A DNA stretch of 64,000 nucleotides from Microthyrium microscopicum (GCA_010405405.1 MU004233.1:695122-759121), one strand, 5' to 3'. Shown: positions 38,385 to 50,423, counted from the stretch's first letter. Numbers and translations: made by a program. The notes: generated from the sequence alone by a model not told the origin.

Positions 38385-40487
38385 ATGGCACGCCGGCCGG
38401 ACCGGTCGAAATATGATCGTGTGGTTGGCGATGGCTTTGACGATGGTTCGGACGAGGACGATGTGGTAGTTTTGGATAGTAAGGACACTGAGTAAGTGCT
38501 TTCGATGGTTCTACAGCACTTCGATGGGAGGATGGCCTGTAGAGCCATGCGCCCAACAACAATGTCCATCTCCATGTTCGAAGCTAATAATGGTCTTCCA
38601 GACTCCAAAACCTCCTCCACCGGCCCACCGCAAACATGAAAGAAGGCGCAACAATCGCGACCGGCGCCGACACATACCACGATGGAGAAACACTCGACGG
38701 CCCACCCTACACAGATACCGAATCAGCCTCCTTCGACCCAAACGAGCCCACCCCACGCGAGTTGACCACCCTCCGACGAGTCCCCGACCGTCTCCCCCGG
38801 AGCGCCTTCCTAGTCGCCATCGTCGAGCTCTGCGAACGATTCTCCTACTACGGCCTAAGCGGGCCCTTCCAAAACTACATCTCCAACCACTACCTCGACG
38901 CCGCCAACCCCGGCGCCCTCGGTCTCGGGCAATCGTCTGCCACAGCACTGACGAATTTCTTCCAGTTCTGGTGCTACATTACGCCGCTATTTGGAGCTAT
39001 TGTTGCGGACCAGTGGTTGGGGAAATATAAAACTATCGTCTACTTTGCGCTCATCTACCTCCTCGGCCTCACCATCCTGTTCATCACGAGTTTGCCGGTG
39101 AGTATTGAGGGTGGGTATGCGCTGGCTGGCCTTGTGTGCGCTATGTTCGTCATTGGGCTGGGTACGGGTGGTATCAAGAGCAATGTGTCCCCGCTTATCG
39201 CGGAGCAGATTACGGAAACGCGGGTGAGGGTGCGGACAGAGAGGGGTGGGGAGAGGGTACTTGTTGATCCAGCGTTGACGGTGCAGAGAGTTTATATGGT
39301 GTTTTACATGTGTATCAATCTCGGCTCGCTAAGCAGTATCGCGACGACGAATATGGAGCTACATACAGGCTTTTGGAGCGCGTATCTGCTCGCGTTGTGT
39401 ATGTTTGTCGTTGGATTGGTGGTGTTGGTGCTGGGACGGGGGAAGTATGTTGTTAGACCGCCGAAGGGGTCGGTGATTGCGCATAGTGTTAAAGCACTCT
39501 GGATTGGCGTCCGCAGTAAGAGAGGACTGGAGGCCGCGAAACCGAGTGTACGCATGAGTTTGGGAATGGCGAAGAGTGTGCCGTGGGACGATGCGTTTGT
39601 GGAGGAGTTGAAGACTGCTCTGAAGGCATGCAAGGTTTTTCTATTCTTTCCCATCTACTGGGCCGTCTATGGACAAATGAACAACAATTTCGTCTCGCAA
39701 GCTGGGACGATGGAACTTCACGGTATACCGGTATGTTTATCCCCCCTATAACCTCTATACCTTCTATCCAAATATCCATAACTAACTAGACGGACAGAAC
39801 GACATAATGCAAAACATCGACCCCATAACAATAATAATCTTCATCCCCCTCTGCGACCAACTCCTCTACCCAACCCTCCGCACCCTCGGCATAAAATTCA
39901 AGCCCATCACCCGTATCTTCTGGGGCTTCCTAATGGCCTCCATCGCCATGGCCTACGCAGCCTACGTCCAACACCTTATCTACTCTTCCGGCCCCTGCTA
40001 CACACACCCACTAAAATGCGACGCAGCATTCCTCACAAGTCCCACCCCCAACGACCCAACACTCACCTCAACGCCCAGCAGTCTCGACATTACTGTCCAA
40101 CACAACTCTGTGCATGTAGCACTCCAGACGCCGGCATATTTTTTTGTGGCGCTTAGTGAGATTTTTGCGAGTATTACGGGGCTGGAATATGCGTATACGA
40201 AAAGTCCGGAGGGGATGAGGAGTTTTATTATGGCGTTGTTCCTGTTGACGAATTCGGGGGGTGCGGTGGTGGGGATTTTGTTGGCGCCGGTGGCGAAGGA
40301 TCCGAATTTGACGGCTCTTTATGCTGGGTTGGCTTGTTTGGCGTTGGTGGGTGGGTGTGCTTTTTGGGGGGTGTTTAGGGGGTATAACTCACTGGAGGAT
40401 GAGAGGAATGATGGTATGGTGGGTGGTGGTGTTGATGTGGGGCTGGAGAGGTTGGATGGGAATGGGAAGGCTGAAGATGTGTCGTGA
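38385..40487 (+). CDS. PTR2: PTR2-type proton-coupled di/tripeptide transporter
   Basis: A plasma-membrane POT/PTR family importer of small peptides. Three exons (38385-38491, 38602-39730, 39798-40487) encode 641 residues, with introns of 110 and 67 bp. The first exon supplies an acidic cytosolic N-terminus (GFDDGSDEDDVVVLD); its splice reads through to ELQNLLHRPTANMKEG and keeps frame, so I prefer it to the internal ATG at 38636. Signatures are ELCERFSYYGLSGPFQNYI (PTR2 signature 1, about 144-162), GTGGIKSNVSPL, FYMCINLGSL, and FFPIYWAVYGQMNNNFVSQA. The second intron falls inside the conserved block GIP|NDIMQNIDP. About 12 membrane segments are expected and visible as hydrophobic runs. The C-terminal tail after WGVFRGYN is glycine- and acid-rich. 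The family is usually induced by peptides and amino acids and nitrogen-controlled; no such sites were checked. Confidence 0.94.
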
Positions 40488-41015
40488 AGGAGTGTCTGAT
40501 GGGACAGATGATACGACGTAATGAAGCTCCGCCTAGAGAGCGAGTTTACAGGAGCGCAAGTACTCGAGGGAGCGTCCGGTGTATTCGACCTGGACGAAAT
40601 AGACTCACGAGCTATTCGCCTGGTCAGTGGCTTGTTGCCAGAGGAGCCTTCATGCGAATGGCAAGTCGAAAGATGACTTGCGAAAGCTTCCTCTGAAGCA
40701 GGAAGGTATCATCGTACAGCCGGCGATGTCGACTCGCAAACGTCGGATCAATGCGAATGGCAAGGCTGAATATGTTTAGCTCAAGAGTGCCTTCCAGAAT
40801 AGATACCAGAGCAGGCATTGACGACCGAAGTAATGCAAGCTCCGGCTTCGGAGGACATAATGAGCATCAGTGACATTGGAGAGTTCGGATGAATGGAGAA
40901 TGAAACCGTAGACAATAAGATAGTGTAATCTTGTGGTATGGCACTGAATGATATAACAGACAGACAAGAACGATATCTGGAGATGATGCTCGCGTGGGAG
41001 CTCTGCTTATGCTGT
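40488..41015. other. Intergenic downstream of PTR2
   Basis: No gene. A segment near 40750 (GCGAATGGCAAGGCTGAATATG) resembles the last codons of PTR2 near 40457 (GGGAATGGGAAGGCTGAAGATG), and GCGAATGGCAAG occurs again near 40656, suggesting small local duplications. Confidence 0.5.
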
Positions 41016-41568
41016 TATGACGGCGCATTACCGCCAACCCTGGCCACTTCAATAATATCTAACTTCTAAACTTCTAAAGTCCAAGAGTCATCTACAAGCA
41101 CATAAAACACGCATTTCTGCCTCCAAAATAATCGTTCTAATGCTTCCAAAGAAGCCAAAAGATCAAACAAACGGAGCAGCATCTTTTGGCTTTTTTAGAA
41201 ATTTTATTGAAGCATAAGTAGTTATGTAGGTTTAGTGAGTGCTCCCTAATTTAGTGACAACCCTCACTAAGCTTCGTTGATCAGAAAATCGTAGATCTGA
41301 CAAGATCAGATTAGATTAAAATAGACCCACTTATTATAGTGGATACTTCTCAACAAAAGAAATATGCTTCAAAACTAAATAGCTAAAAGGGCTTGAAATA
41401 AAAATTGTGAAGAAGCCAAAAGATAATGCTCCTTTTGTTTGCGCTTTTGGCCTTTTCAGAAATATCAGAATCGTTATGGTGGAGGCAGAAAGGTAGATTT
41501 GGACTTCAGAAGTTTAGAAGTTTAGATATTATTGAAGTGGCCAGGGTTGGCGGTAATGCGCCGTCATA
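41016..41568. mobile_element. MITE with long terminal inverted repeats
   Basis: The left end TATGACGGCGCATTACCGCC matches, in inverse, the right end, and the match continues imperfectly inward for about 200 bp on each side (about 41016-41217 and 41362-41568), including CCCTGGCCACTTCAATAATA and the CTTTTGGCTT stretch. The hexamer TGCTGT flanks it directly at 41010-41015 and 41569-41574, and TATGCTGT is present on both sides. The target duplication is therefore 6 bp, or 8 bp if the right end is taken two bases shorter. The roughly 145 bp loop has no coding capacity. This is a non-autonomous DNA element; superfamily is unclear. It sits in the PTR2-MFS intergenic region and shows no RIP-like loss of CA. 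Confidence 0.85.
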
Positions 41569-42692
41569 TGCTGTCTTATTCCCGACCAATCGAGGCACTT
41601 TAGGAGCAAAAGACATCTTGATCTTCGACCTGGTTGGCTGAAGCTACAAGTGAGCCTCCAGGTCTCGAGGGACAAAAAAAGTGAGCCATAGCACTTCTTA
41701 TAGAGCGACTGCTTTCACTCCCTAAGAAGTATTATGGCAGCCATTGTAATCGTCGGAAAAAGTCGCCAAAGCGTCTCACTTATCTTGTCCCCGTAGAGCG
41801 AGCTTCGTTGGATCTTGATGGCATTTAGCAGCCAGCCAGCCAGCCAGCCAGAAGAAGCTGTCGCCACTTTCCCATGTTACAGTGGCACTCAACACCACAG
41901 ATCTGTATGACGATCTCTTCCCCGCAAAGAATAGTTGCATTAATTTATGGTTAGTGTCGACCGTTGAGAAGCCAAGCAGACCAAGCAGACCAAGCAATTG
42001 CATCCCCGCAAAAATGCCATCGAATCATTATTCAAAGCTTTCTGCAACCTCGTGGAGTCGTGGTCGACCTTGCTGCCGACTCCGCTTACATCACTGCTTT
42101 ACTCGATGATCGTCGCCATGGTCAGTTACCATCGTCACACTTTCCCTCCTTTCTACCGTCCTTTCTTTTTTTCTCCTTGAGCATCTTCTTGTTTGTTTTC
42201 CTCCATTGCTTGCGCCCAAAGCTGGACCCTTTCTCATCTCACTTTTGGCATCCATCTGCAACGACATAACACGGAACCAGACCATTTTGAATCATATCAC
42301 CATTCGCCAATATCATATTACTCGTATTGATAATTCCCCAGATTTTGGTGTGTCAGGCTGTCATCCTAGCCCGCTGTTGCTTATTCCCAGACCATCCAAC
42401 CGGTTGAACCATTGGCACGGCGCACGAAAGGAAGACGTCTGCTATTCTTGCTTCAGCCTTGCTGCTTATTTCCAGACTTCAAGGCGCGTCTCTGTCGCCC
42501 ATGAATTGCGAAGTCGGAGGTTATTGTTGACACTGGAGAAAACTCAACTGTGTATAAATATCAACAGAGCCGGGATCGAAGGATTTGCTTAGAACAGACT
42601 GGATCATTACTACTTCAGTTTTGCGAGCAGGCGTCTGAAGAGCAGCGAGCCTCAGAAATTATTCCATTGTATCGAGGAGATCAATCGCGACT
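41569..42692. promoter_or_regulatory. Intergenic and promoter of the MFS gene
   Basis: No gene visible. A short CAGC repeat (CAGCCAGCCAGCCAGCCAG near 41829-41849), a pyrimidine-rich run (about 42130-42215), and a TATA-like TATAAATA at 42553-42560, about 133 bp before the MFS start codon, are the only features I can point to. Confidence 0.45.
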
Positions 42693-44253
42693 ATGGCGAA
42701 CACAACCAAGAATGTTCCTCCAACCGACTCGGAGTTGGAAAAGAACACTCCGATGCAACAGCCAGGTCCAGCTTCAACAGGAATGGATGAAGCTACGTAC
42801 CGTCAAATCGAAAAGAGCGTGATACGCAAGCTCGACTGGACACTTGTGCCCCTAGTTATGGGAATGTGTATGTTTACCATCAATCCGTATTATCACACAG
42901 ACCTAACCTAGAATAGATCTTCTGGCCTTCTTGGATCGATCAAACATTGGAAATGCAAATGTCGCAGGTCTCAGCACATCTCTACACATGGACGACGCAC
43001 AGTATCAATGGCTCCTCACCATTTTTTACATTTCATATATTGTGTTTGAATGGCTACCGCTCATGTGGAAAATATTGCCTCCTCATCGCTGGGGTGCCTT
43101 CTGTGTACTCGGATGGGGGATAGCTTCAGTCTGTCAAGCCGCCACAGTCAACTGGTCTGGAATGATGGCTCTCCGCTTCCTCATGGGCATGTTCGAAGCC
43201 GGTTACGGTCCAGGAATTCCCTATCTTCTCTCCTTCTTCTACCTACGCCATGAACTTGGTTTCCGTATTGGCATATTTCTCGCTGCTGCTCCCTTAGCGA
43301 ACACATTCGCTGGCGCCCTTGCCTACGGCATCACATCAGGCCATCATGCTATTGAAAATTGGAAGGTCTTGTTCCTCGTGGAAGGTCTTCCGACCGTCGC
43401 CATGGCTCCTCTCGTTTGGTTCCTCCTTCCAGACTCTCCACAAAAGTCTCGATATCTCACCGATGATGAGAAGATTGTTGCTGAAACACGCGGAGTCCGA
43501 CAAGCAGGTACTGCTAGCCGAGTTGGCGGTATCAACATGCGCGAAGTGTTTTCCACGCTGCTGGATGTCAAAGCCTGGTTCACGGCGCTCATGTACTTCA
43601 GCTGCAACGTCTCCTTCGCCTCGCTGCCTGTGTTTCTACCCACTATTCTCAAAGAAATGGGGTTCACTGCCGTCAACGCTCAGGGACTCACTGCGCCACC
43701 GTTCTTCCTCAGCTTCTTGGTCACCATTTCCACTGCCTGGATCGCAGACCGCACACAACAGCGCGGCATTATGATTGCCTGTTTGACCACTATTGGCGGT
43801 GTCGGCTATTTGATGCTAGCTCTCGCGAAATCAGTGGGCGCACGTTACGCTGGCGTCTTCCTCGCAGCGTCAGGAATTTTCCCAGCTATCGCAAACATTC
43901 TCCCCTGGGTGCTCAATAACCAAGGATCAGACAGTAGACGCGGTTCCAGCATCATGTTGTTGAACATCGTTGGTCAGTGTGGACCACTCCTTGGGACACG
44001 GCTGTATCCAGCCAACGAAGGCCCATTTTACGTCAAAGGCCAAAGTGTTTGTGCGGGCTTCATGTTCTTCACGACTTTCTTGGTTTTAGGACTCCGGACG
44101 TTACTCTGGTGGGAGAACAAGAAGTTGGACAAGGAGCATGGAACTGTGGATGACCAGAAAGCGAGGACGCAGAGAGATAGTACGGCTTCTGCGGCCAAGG
44201 ATCAGAGTACCGGAGTGGAAAATTCCGGACCGATGTTTCGATACGTTTTGTGA
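42693..44253 (+). CDS. MFS transporter, anion:cation symporter (ACS) family
   Basis: Two exons, 42693-42867 and 42917-44253, with a 49 bp intron (donor GTATGT, branch CTAAC, acceptor AATAG), encode 503 residues. The splice restores the first-helix motif VMGMYLLAFLDRSNIGNANV. Further family features are DDAQYQWLLTIFYISYIVFE, RFLMGMFEAGYGPGIPYLLS, the cytosolic loop PDSPQKSRYLTDDE, and WIADRTQQRG. About 12 membrane spans are visible in two sets of six around the loop. The ACS family (Dal5, Tna1, Fen2, Seo1 relatives) imports organic anions such as allantoate, nicotinate, pantothenate or dipeptides; the substrate of this one cannot be told. Both tails are hydrophilic. A TATA-like box lies 133 bp upstream. 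Confidence 0.92.
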
Positions 44254-45939
44254 GAGGTTTTGATGAAGATTAATGCAGTCGTTATCGATTTTGCTTCTGC
44301 GGAAGTCAATAGTTTAGCGTATTAATGAGGTTTGAACGAGCTATAAGCTCTTGGTACAATTCAAGTACAACCCATACAGATATACTTGTGTGTAGAATTG
44401 TAGAAGAGTACTAAGTTCTACGATTAATCGAGCTAGTATTACATACAACTTTTCTCAATGCTCTGTACTAAACTCTGGTCATCTGCATACTGGTTGAAAA
44501 TCATGCGAAATTCTCCTCACTTCCATATAGCTAGATGTCAATTCAGATAAGGTTTCCGATACGCTATTGACCACTTGAGATATTATACGACCTTCCAAGA
44601 ATAGAAATCAGATGACCATCAACTAGAATGAAAGATCTACAGTCTCTTCAGAACTAAATCTACTAAAAATCCAAGACAACATACACTACATAAATCCACC
44701 ATATAAAGTTGACGCAAATCATCCGAATCCCGCCGTGTGGAGAATATTCCACAGAACAAGGCTAATCCTTCAAACATTCTCTTCAAGTCCACTCAATGCC
44801 AAGCTGTGGATGGCCCAATCTGTAGAAGACCAGTGAGCTTCTTTCCGAGGCCAGACTAACTGAGTGGTGTTTCAGCAAAGGCAGGGAACAGCAATATGAT
44901 ATTGAACATCGATGCGCCGCGTGGCCCTAGCACACCAGCATCGTTGCAGATTAAACAACCTTTCTATTGTGTTCGAGCCCCAGAAATTAACCTTCTAGCC
45001 GTTTTCTACTGCTTGTAGGGAACGCAAGCTTCTCTGTTAAGGGAGTGACTTACCGCTATAGCCCATGCTTATTCCCATTTAATATCAATCCAACCAGCTT
45101 GGTTTAATGATTGCGATCCACGTATGGTACGCGTGATTGTAAACCATCTACAGCATGAAATGAGTATTTTGCTGTGCCTCACAATGCCAGGGGAGTAGTT
45201 ATTGTAGGATTCGAGGTAAAGCAATTGGTAGCACAAAGCAAGCAATTATAGGATAGAAGGAATCAAGTCCTACCTGTCGTCACTGTAAAGACTAAAGACA
45301 AGATAGATATGCTCACTACTGCACGGCTTACCCCTGAAAGTATTTCGATCGCACAAAAATCTACCAACCATTCAAGGAACCACTCGATATTATCTACGCT
45401 TATTGCTCGAATCTAAACCACCACCGCAGCGAGGTCCCTGCCACAACCAGGTCCCAAGACCCAGCACAAAAGCCATGTCAAGGTTCCGAGGCGGCTTTCT
45501 AGTGGCTTTGTAGTAGTACAGCCGCTTACCCAGCGATATGAGAGCGTGACATCTGCATTGGCATCAAGGCCGGGCCGCAATTACTTGTATTACAACCAGA
45601 TGATCACTTGCTGGGCCAAGCAAGATACACAAGGCCTAAGAGCTGTCCCTGGTGCCGGTCCTCGCTTGTAATACTTTACAGGTACGAGGACAGCGGCTTT
45701 TGCTGTAGTGCTCTTTCTGCATCCGCGGGGATTTTGATATAGCAGGTCATTTAAGACTAGAGCCTCGACCAAAGTCGTGAAAGTCTTTCTCTTTCTCTCC
45801 CTTTTACAGTCCATTCGCTCGTTTCCCTCTCACATTCCTTTTATCAAAACCGCTCCGGCAGCCAGGCTTTTGCAGAAAAGGGGCGTTTGAATACACAGTC
45901 ACTGGTTGACTATTTGAGAAAATTGAAAGTGGGCTCAAG
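44254..45939. other. 1.7 kb intergenic region
   Basis: Normal composition and no credible coding frame; the few frames of 60-75 codons have no family resemblance. A pyrimidine-rich run (about 45782-45840, CTTTCTCTTTCTCTCCC) precedes the aquaporin gene and is probably its core promoter. I found no tRNA or 5S rRNA gene. Confidence 0.5.
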
Positions 45940-47198
45940 ATGTCTCCACGCGGCAATAACTCAGATGATATTGAGATTGGTGTATCGGAGGTGTTGAAGA
46001 GACATGTTACGAGACATGTTGCTCATGGAGAACCGGTATCACAACGAAGACTCGATTTCGAGCATCGTCGGCCAAAGATCTTGAGAGAGATGGCGGCCGA
46101 GGCCACTGGTGTCTTCTTTTACGGTTTGTGAATACCAGAAGATACGCAACTTGGCACTGAATGCTGACTTTCTTGTAGTTTATCCTGGTATCTCTGCAAC
46201 AGCAGCATTCATCACTGAACACGCCAAACCTGAATTCGGCTCTATGCTGACCATTGGATTTGCCTACTGCTTTGGTATTGCTCTTGCCGTCATTTGCTGC
46301 GCTGCCACTTCCGGTGGTCACTTCAACCCCGTATGACTATTCCAAACTCTTCACACTATCACCACTGATCATAACACAGGCCATCACCGTCTCCTTCGCC
46401 GTATGGAGAGGTTTCCCATGGAAAAAGGTCCCTCTCTACATCTTCGCCCAATGTTTCGGTGCCTTCGTCGCCGGTCTCCTCCTAATGGGCCAATACCACG
46501 AACAACTCGCCGAACTAAGCCACCTAACCGTCAAAGCCGGCAAAGGCAACGTCTTCGGCGGTGGCCCAGCCAGCATCCTCACCACCTACCCCACAGCCAA
46601 CCAGCACAATGCCGGCTACTTGATCCTCATCGAATTCTTCGTCGACAGCTTTTTGGTAAGTTCTTTTTTTTTTTGTTTCACCCTCCGTCGATCAAGCTTC
46701 ACATATATTAAGTCACCTCTTCTTTCCCGCAATACCCGCTAACCAGGATATGTTCAACAGGGCCTTGTGATCTGGTCAGTTCTCGATCCCGCAAATCCAT
46801 TCATCACCCCAGGCATGGCGCCCTTCGTCATCGGCATCGGCTACGCTGTCATGGTATGGGGTTTCGCACCCGTTTCGATATCAACCAATCTCGCCAAAGA
46901 TCTCGGATGTCGTGCCGTTGCAACCATCTTCTACGGCAAGAAGGCGTGGACGTACCGCGGCTACTTCTGGATCAGCCTGTTTGTCAACATACCTGCCACA
47001 TTGTTCGCCACGCTGTACTATGAGCTTGTGCTGAGAGATTCGTTGGATCGTATTGCTATGGGCCATGGAGCTCATGAGGATGGCGAGGAGGGCTTGACTA
47101 GACATTTTACGAATACGGGCCATATTCAGGCTCGTCCGGATAATGCTAGTGATGGCACTCGTCATGAGGACTATACGTACCACACCAAGGCTTACTAG
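45940..47198 (+). CDS. Aquaporin (MIP family) with altered second NPA box
   Basis: Four exons (45940-46123, 46179-46330, 46380-46655, 46761-47198) give 349 residues; introns are 55, 49, 105 bp and standard. Six membrane spans and two half-helices are expected for this water/solute channel. The first box is HFNPA (109-113), with intron 2 falling between NP and A. The second box reads STNLAKDLGC (245-254), so the usual NPA-R is NLA-K. The SDSFL|GLVIW junction (exon 3/4) uses the acceptor at 46760; the nearer acceptor at 46745 would bring in a stop. The N-terminus is hydrophilic with many charges (about 60 residues) and the C-terminus is acidic/histidine-rich (HGAHEDGEEG). Changed second boxes occur in fungal and plant MIPs and can alter selectivity; the substrate cannot be predicted. 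Confidence 0.92.
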
Positions 47199-47491
47199 AG
47201 ATATGTGCTAGAGGGAAGATGGTAAGGGGATGGGGAAAACGAGGGAGGAGAGGATGGGCATGGCATTTGGGGTACTCCTCGTCGTTCGATGATGGAGCAG
47301 TTTGGCGTATGGTTGACTCTAGTAAACGTAAAATTATTAATCTGGTATCGTTTTCTAAGCAATATGTGCTTATAAGTGAAATGTCTATATACCATCGACA
47401 AATCACCCATATGAGGGTATCAATCGCACCTTTCGGTTGCGAAGAATGGAGACATGTCCTACTCTGTAACAAGGCGACTGGCAATTACTGA
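47199..47491. other. Intergenic, convergent 3' ends
   Basis: Lies between the aquaporin gene and the convergent GEN1-like gene; no gene seen. Confidence 0.5.
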
Positions 47492-50033
47492 TCATTCGTC
47501 GGTCAAATCGATAGGCTGGCTAACGCTGCCAGAGATTTTCGCAGGCGCTGGATTTCGCTTGGGTGGCTGGCGCACTTGAGGACGACCCGGTCCACGCTTC
47601 TTTTGTGGTCGTCCTGCCTTTTTCTTGTCCGCGGCTATTGCAGTATTGGGCAAGATGGGCTCATTCGTGGAGGACTCTGCCCTGTTCACCGGCGATCCAA
47701 GAGTTCGAAAAACAGGTCTTTTGCCTGCAGCTACCTGGCTGATTTTACTGCGATGGGCATAAGTTCGGCCTGGCGTCAGTGGAGTATTCTCCTTCGCGTT
47801 CTCAGACGGGGAGCTCTGGACGAACAAGGGTGATTCTGATCGAAGAGGACAGGAAGTCGATTCCCCTCGCTCTTGTGATGGTGTATTGGAACTTTCAGAT
47901 CCTGACGTCGAAAGGTGTGTAGACGCATCTTCTGTCGCAGCACTTTTCTTAATTTTGGTAGCACCCTTTTTGGCACCCGAGCCAAAAAAGCCTTCGATGC
48001 TCGAGGCTAAAGCCGCATGCCACTCCTCCATGTATTTGGCTGTGGCTGGGGAATACGACGCTGGTTCTGGGGTATCACCAGACTCTTCCGAGTCGCTGTG
48101 GATGAAAGCGCTCTCAATGGCAAAGGTAAGTTTGGCTGCAAATTCCGTTTTGGAGAACTCATTGGGATAATCCTCATTGAAGACGCCTTTCGGCGGTATA
48201 TATGCGCGGCGTGCTTGATTTGATCCGCTCGGGTTATGTTTGTCTGCACCTGCTGCTGCTGAAGTTTCTGCCTCTGGAGCGGCCTTCTTCTTCCTTGGCT
48301 TCTTTGCTTTAGGCGGCTGGCTTGGATCCTCTGGATTCTTCCGTTTACTTCCAGTGGCTTTTGCTGCCTTTGCTGCAATTTTGTCTTCTGCCTCTTTGAC
48401 AGCTTCTGGGACTGCGAATTCTAGCAAGTGGATCGGAAGCTCACACTCTGCACGCTCCATGGGATCCCACTTCTCAGGCAGCTCTTCTCTTGGATGTTTC
48501 TCCCATAGTTTGGCATCAGATACCTTGTGGGGATTGAACTTGATTTTCTTCTCATGAACTTCAGCATCATTGAGTTTCGCTTTGGGATTAGCCCTTGGCA
48601 CAACCACTTCAATCTCGAAAACCTTGTTGATGTGTTTCATGCCAGGTTTTGTGTTACGTAGAAGTCTGGTGAGGAGGACTGGTACGATATGCTTGATGTA
48701 GAATCTTGTATTTATGTTGAATGATTCGAGAACAAAATCTCGAAGGATCTGTAGGTTGTCAGTCCCTACTATCTTCACGACCAAAGATATAAACTGAATT
48801 GGTTATATTCCTGCTTTTGAAATGAGGAACAAACGTCACGAGACTAGGCGTCCGAAACTGCTAGCTCAATGCACTGGCGACATACAAGTATAGACAAAAA
48901 CATTCGGTTAAGAAGTCGCTGACATGCGAAGCTGCGCGAGACATGAAGAGTGAAGCATTTGAAACAAATAGAAAAGATACATACCGATTCCTCGATTGAC
49001 CTCGGATCCCATAATGTGTCGAACATGCTCAAATCTTGGGTTACGGTTGGATTGCAGTAATAGTTCCATGCTCTTTGAGGTGGAAAGTCCATTGGAACAT
49101 GTAATCCAAATTTGCTGGATAGTTGCAACCTCCACTCTACCAGCCCGTATCCTGGGCTTTTTGGGTCAAAGTTGGCTAGGGATTGGCCGAACCCCATTCC
49201 GACAGCTCGTATAGCAGTTTCTGGCCCACAGCCACGTAGGCCAGCAGCATCGTAATCACCTCCGTTGAGTAGAGCAAATAGGACCATACCATGTTTGTCC
49301 ATATTCGCAAGCTTTGGCAGCTTCCGAAGAGCTTCAGACCGATACACCCGCATATGAGTCTTGCTCTTGGGACCTTCTTTCGCTTTCCCGTTGGCGCCCA
49401 TGGCATAATGAGTTCGAATGAGAAAGTCACATCCAAACATGAGGGCGTCGGAGTCATCAGACCAGACAGCATCGACTATACCAGCTTGTTGAAGTCTGGC
49501 ACATTCGGCTTCAGCTTCACCTGGAGCAAGGTGAAATGGCACTCGCAAATTCTTGAAAATGTTCTTTGTCATTTCAATTCGCTCATAGTTCACTTTGTTG
49601 CCCGAGTTGCGCCCTTTTTTCCAAGGTCGTTTTGGGCCATCAAACACGAAGATTAACTCAATGTTTTGTCTGAGGAGACCGGTAACCCGATAAAATATAG
49701 CCTTTTCGATAGGATTGGAGAATTGGGCCGCGTCGGCTAATGGCTCAAGTTAGTGTTCAAGATCTTGGAGATATTCATACGATCCAGCACTAAGGCATGA
49801 CTTACATGATTTTCTGATGTTGGCGACTTGTCCGTCATTTAGGTTATTGAACCGCCATTGCGCTTCATCAATGGCAATTCTGAAAGGGCGCCCATATCTT
49901 TGAAAATGTTCTGAAGCCAATTGCACGATTGGGACCACCTCGCCATCGCCTAAATATGGCCATATACTGTAAGACTCATTAATAACTGCGAGTCGTGACT
50001 TGGGAGTATGATTGATTACCCAGTGATTCCCAT
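47492..50033 (-). CDS. GEN1: GEN1/Yen1-type Holliday-junction resolvase (XPG family)
   Basis: A nuclear structure-specific nuclease that resolves recombination intermediates. Exons: 50020-50033 (only 14 nt), 49806-49966, 48985-49736, 47492-48793; introns 53, 69, 191 bp; 742 residues. The tiny first exon supplies MGITG, and the XPG N-domain continues WPYLGDGEVVPIVQLA, RPFRIAIDEAQWRF, IEKAIFYRVTGLLRQ, IFVFDGPKRPWKKG (Asp near 91). The XPG-I region has GEAEAECARLQQAG (about 131-144) and SDDSDALMFG (about 151-160). The helix-hairpin-helix begins LNGGDYDAAGLRGCG (about 215-229). The C-terminal half is low-complexity: a basic KKPRKKK patch (likely NLS), an AT-hook-like GRPQKKRGPGRPQ near the end, and a final PIDLTDE resembling a SUMO-interacting motif. 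The third intron is long for this contig and its exact acceptor (48793/48794) is the least certain splice. Confidence 0.92.
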
Positions 50034-50423
50034 TACGTTGGCTCTCAAGCGCAAAAAGGAGGGTTGAACTTTTCTTTGATGTTCATTTGTTGTATGTCCA
50101 ATTATTCTGCTGATTTCCAATCAAGTTGATATTGGACGCAACGATGATTGGTTTGATCGGACCTGACTGATGCGGAAGGAGGAAGTAGCAAATGAATGGA
50201 GGAAAGAACGAGCAGCCCCTGAGACTCGAGAACTGGTAGGAGACGCGATTGGAAATCGCGCTAGTGTCGCGCTTCCACGTGAGCAGCCATGTGTTCCAAC
50301 AGATAAGATCCTCAGATCTTGTAGCTTTAACTTCCCTCCAAAGTCCTCCATTTATTGCACCAAAGTCCATTTACCACCATGTCGACAAATCTTACGACAA
50401 GAGACTAACACGAAGTCATCATC
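50034..50423. promoter_or_regulatory. Divergent promoter GEN1 / RED
   Basis: A 390 bp shared upstream region between two divergent nuclear genes. No TATA box is obvious. Confidence 0.5.

Noticed and set aside
38636-39751. PTR2 start at the internal ATG 38636 and end at 39751
   Set aside because: An upstream exon (38385-38491) splices in frame, and the 39731-39797 intron rejoins the conserved GIPNDIMQNIDP block, giving a full-length transporter.
42931-44253. MFS protein starting at 42931
   Set aside because: That point is a TTG inside the LDRSN motif; the 42868-42916 intron links it to an ATG exon at 42693.
44950-45000. tRNA-like GTTCGAGCCCC box
   Set aside because: No matching T-stem, anticodon arm or acceptor stem around it.
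45590-45814. 74-codon minus-strand frame
   Set aside because: No signal, domain or conserved look; falls in the aquaporin promoter region.
46746-46760. Alternative acceptor at 46745 for aquaporin intron 3
   Set aside because: It would insert DMFNRAL and run into a stop; the acceptor at 46760 gives the conserved GLVIW helix.
48794-48984. Possible small extra exon within the 191 bp GEN1 intron
   Set aside because: The only plausible inner acceptor (after CGCGCAG) leads to a stop within eight codons.
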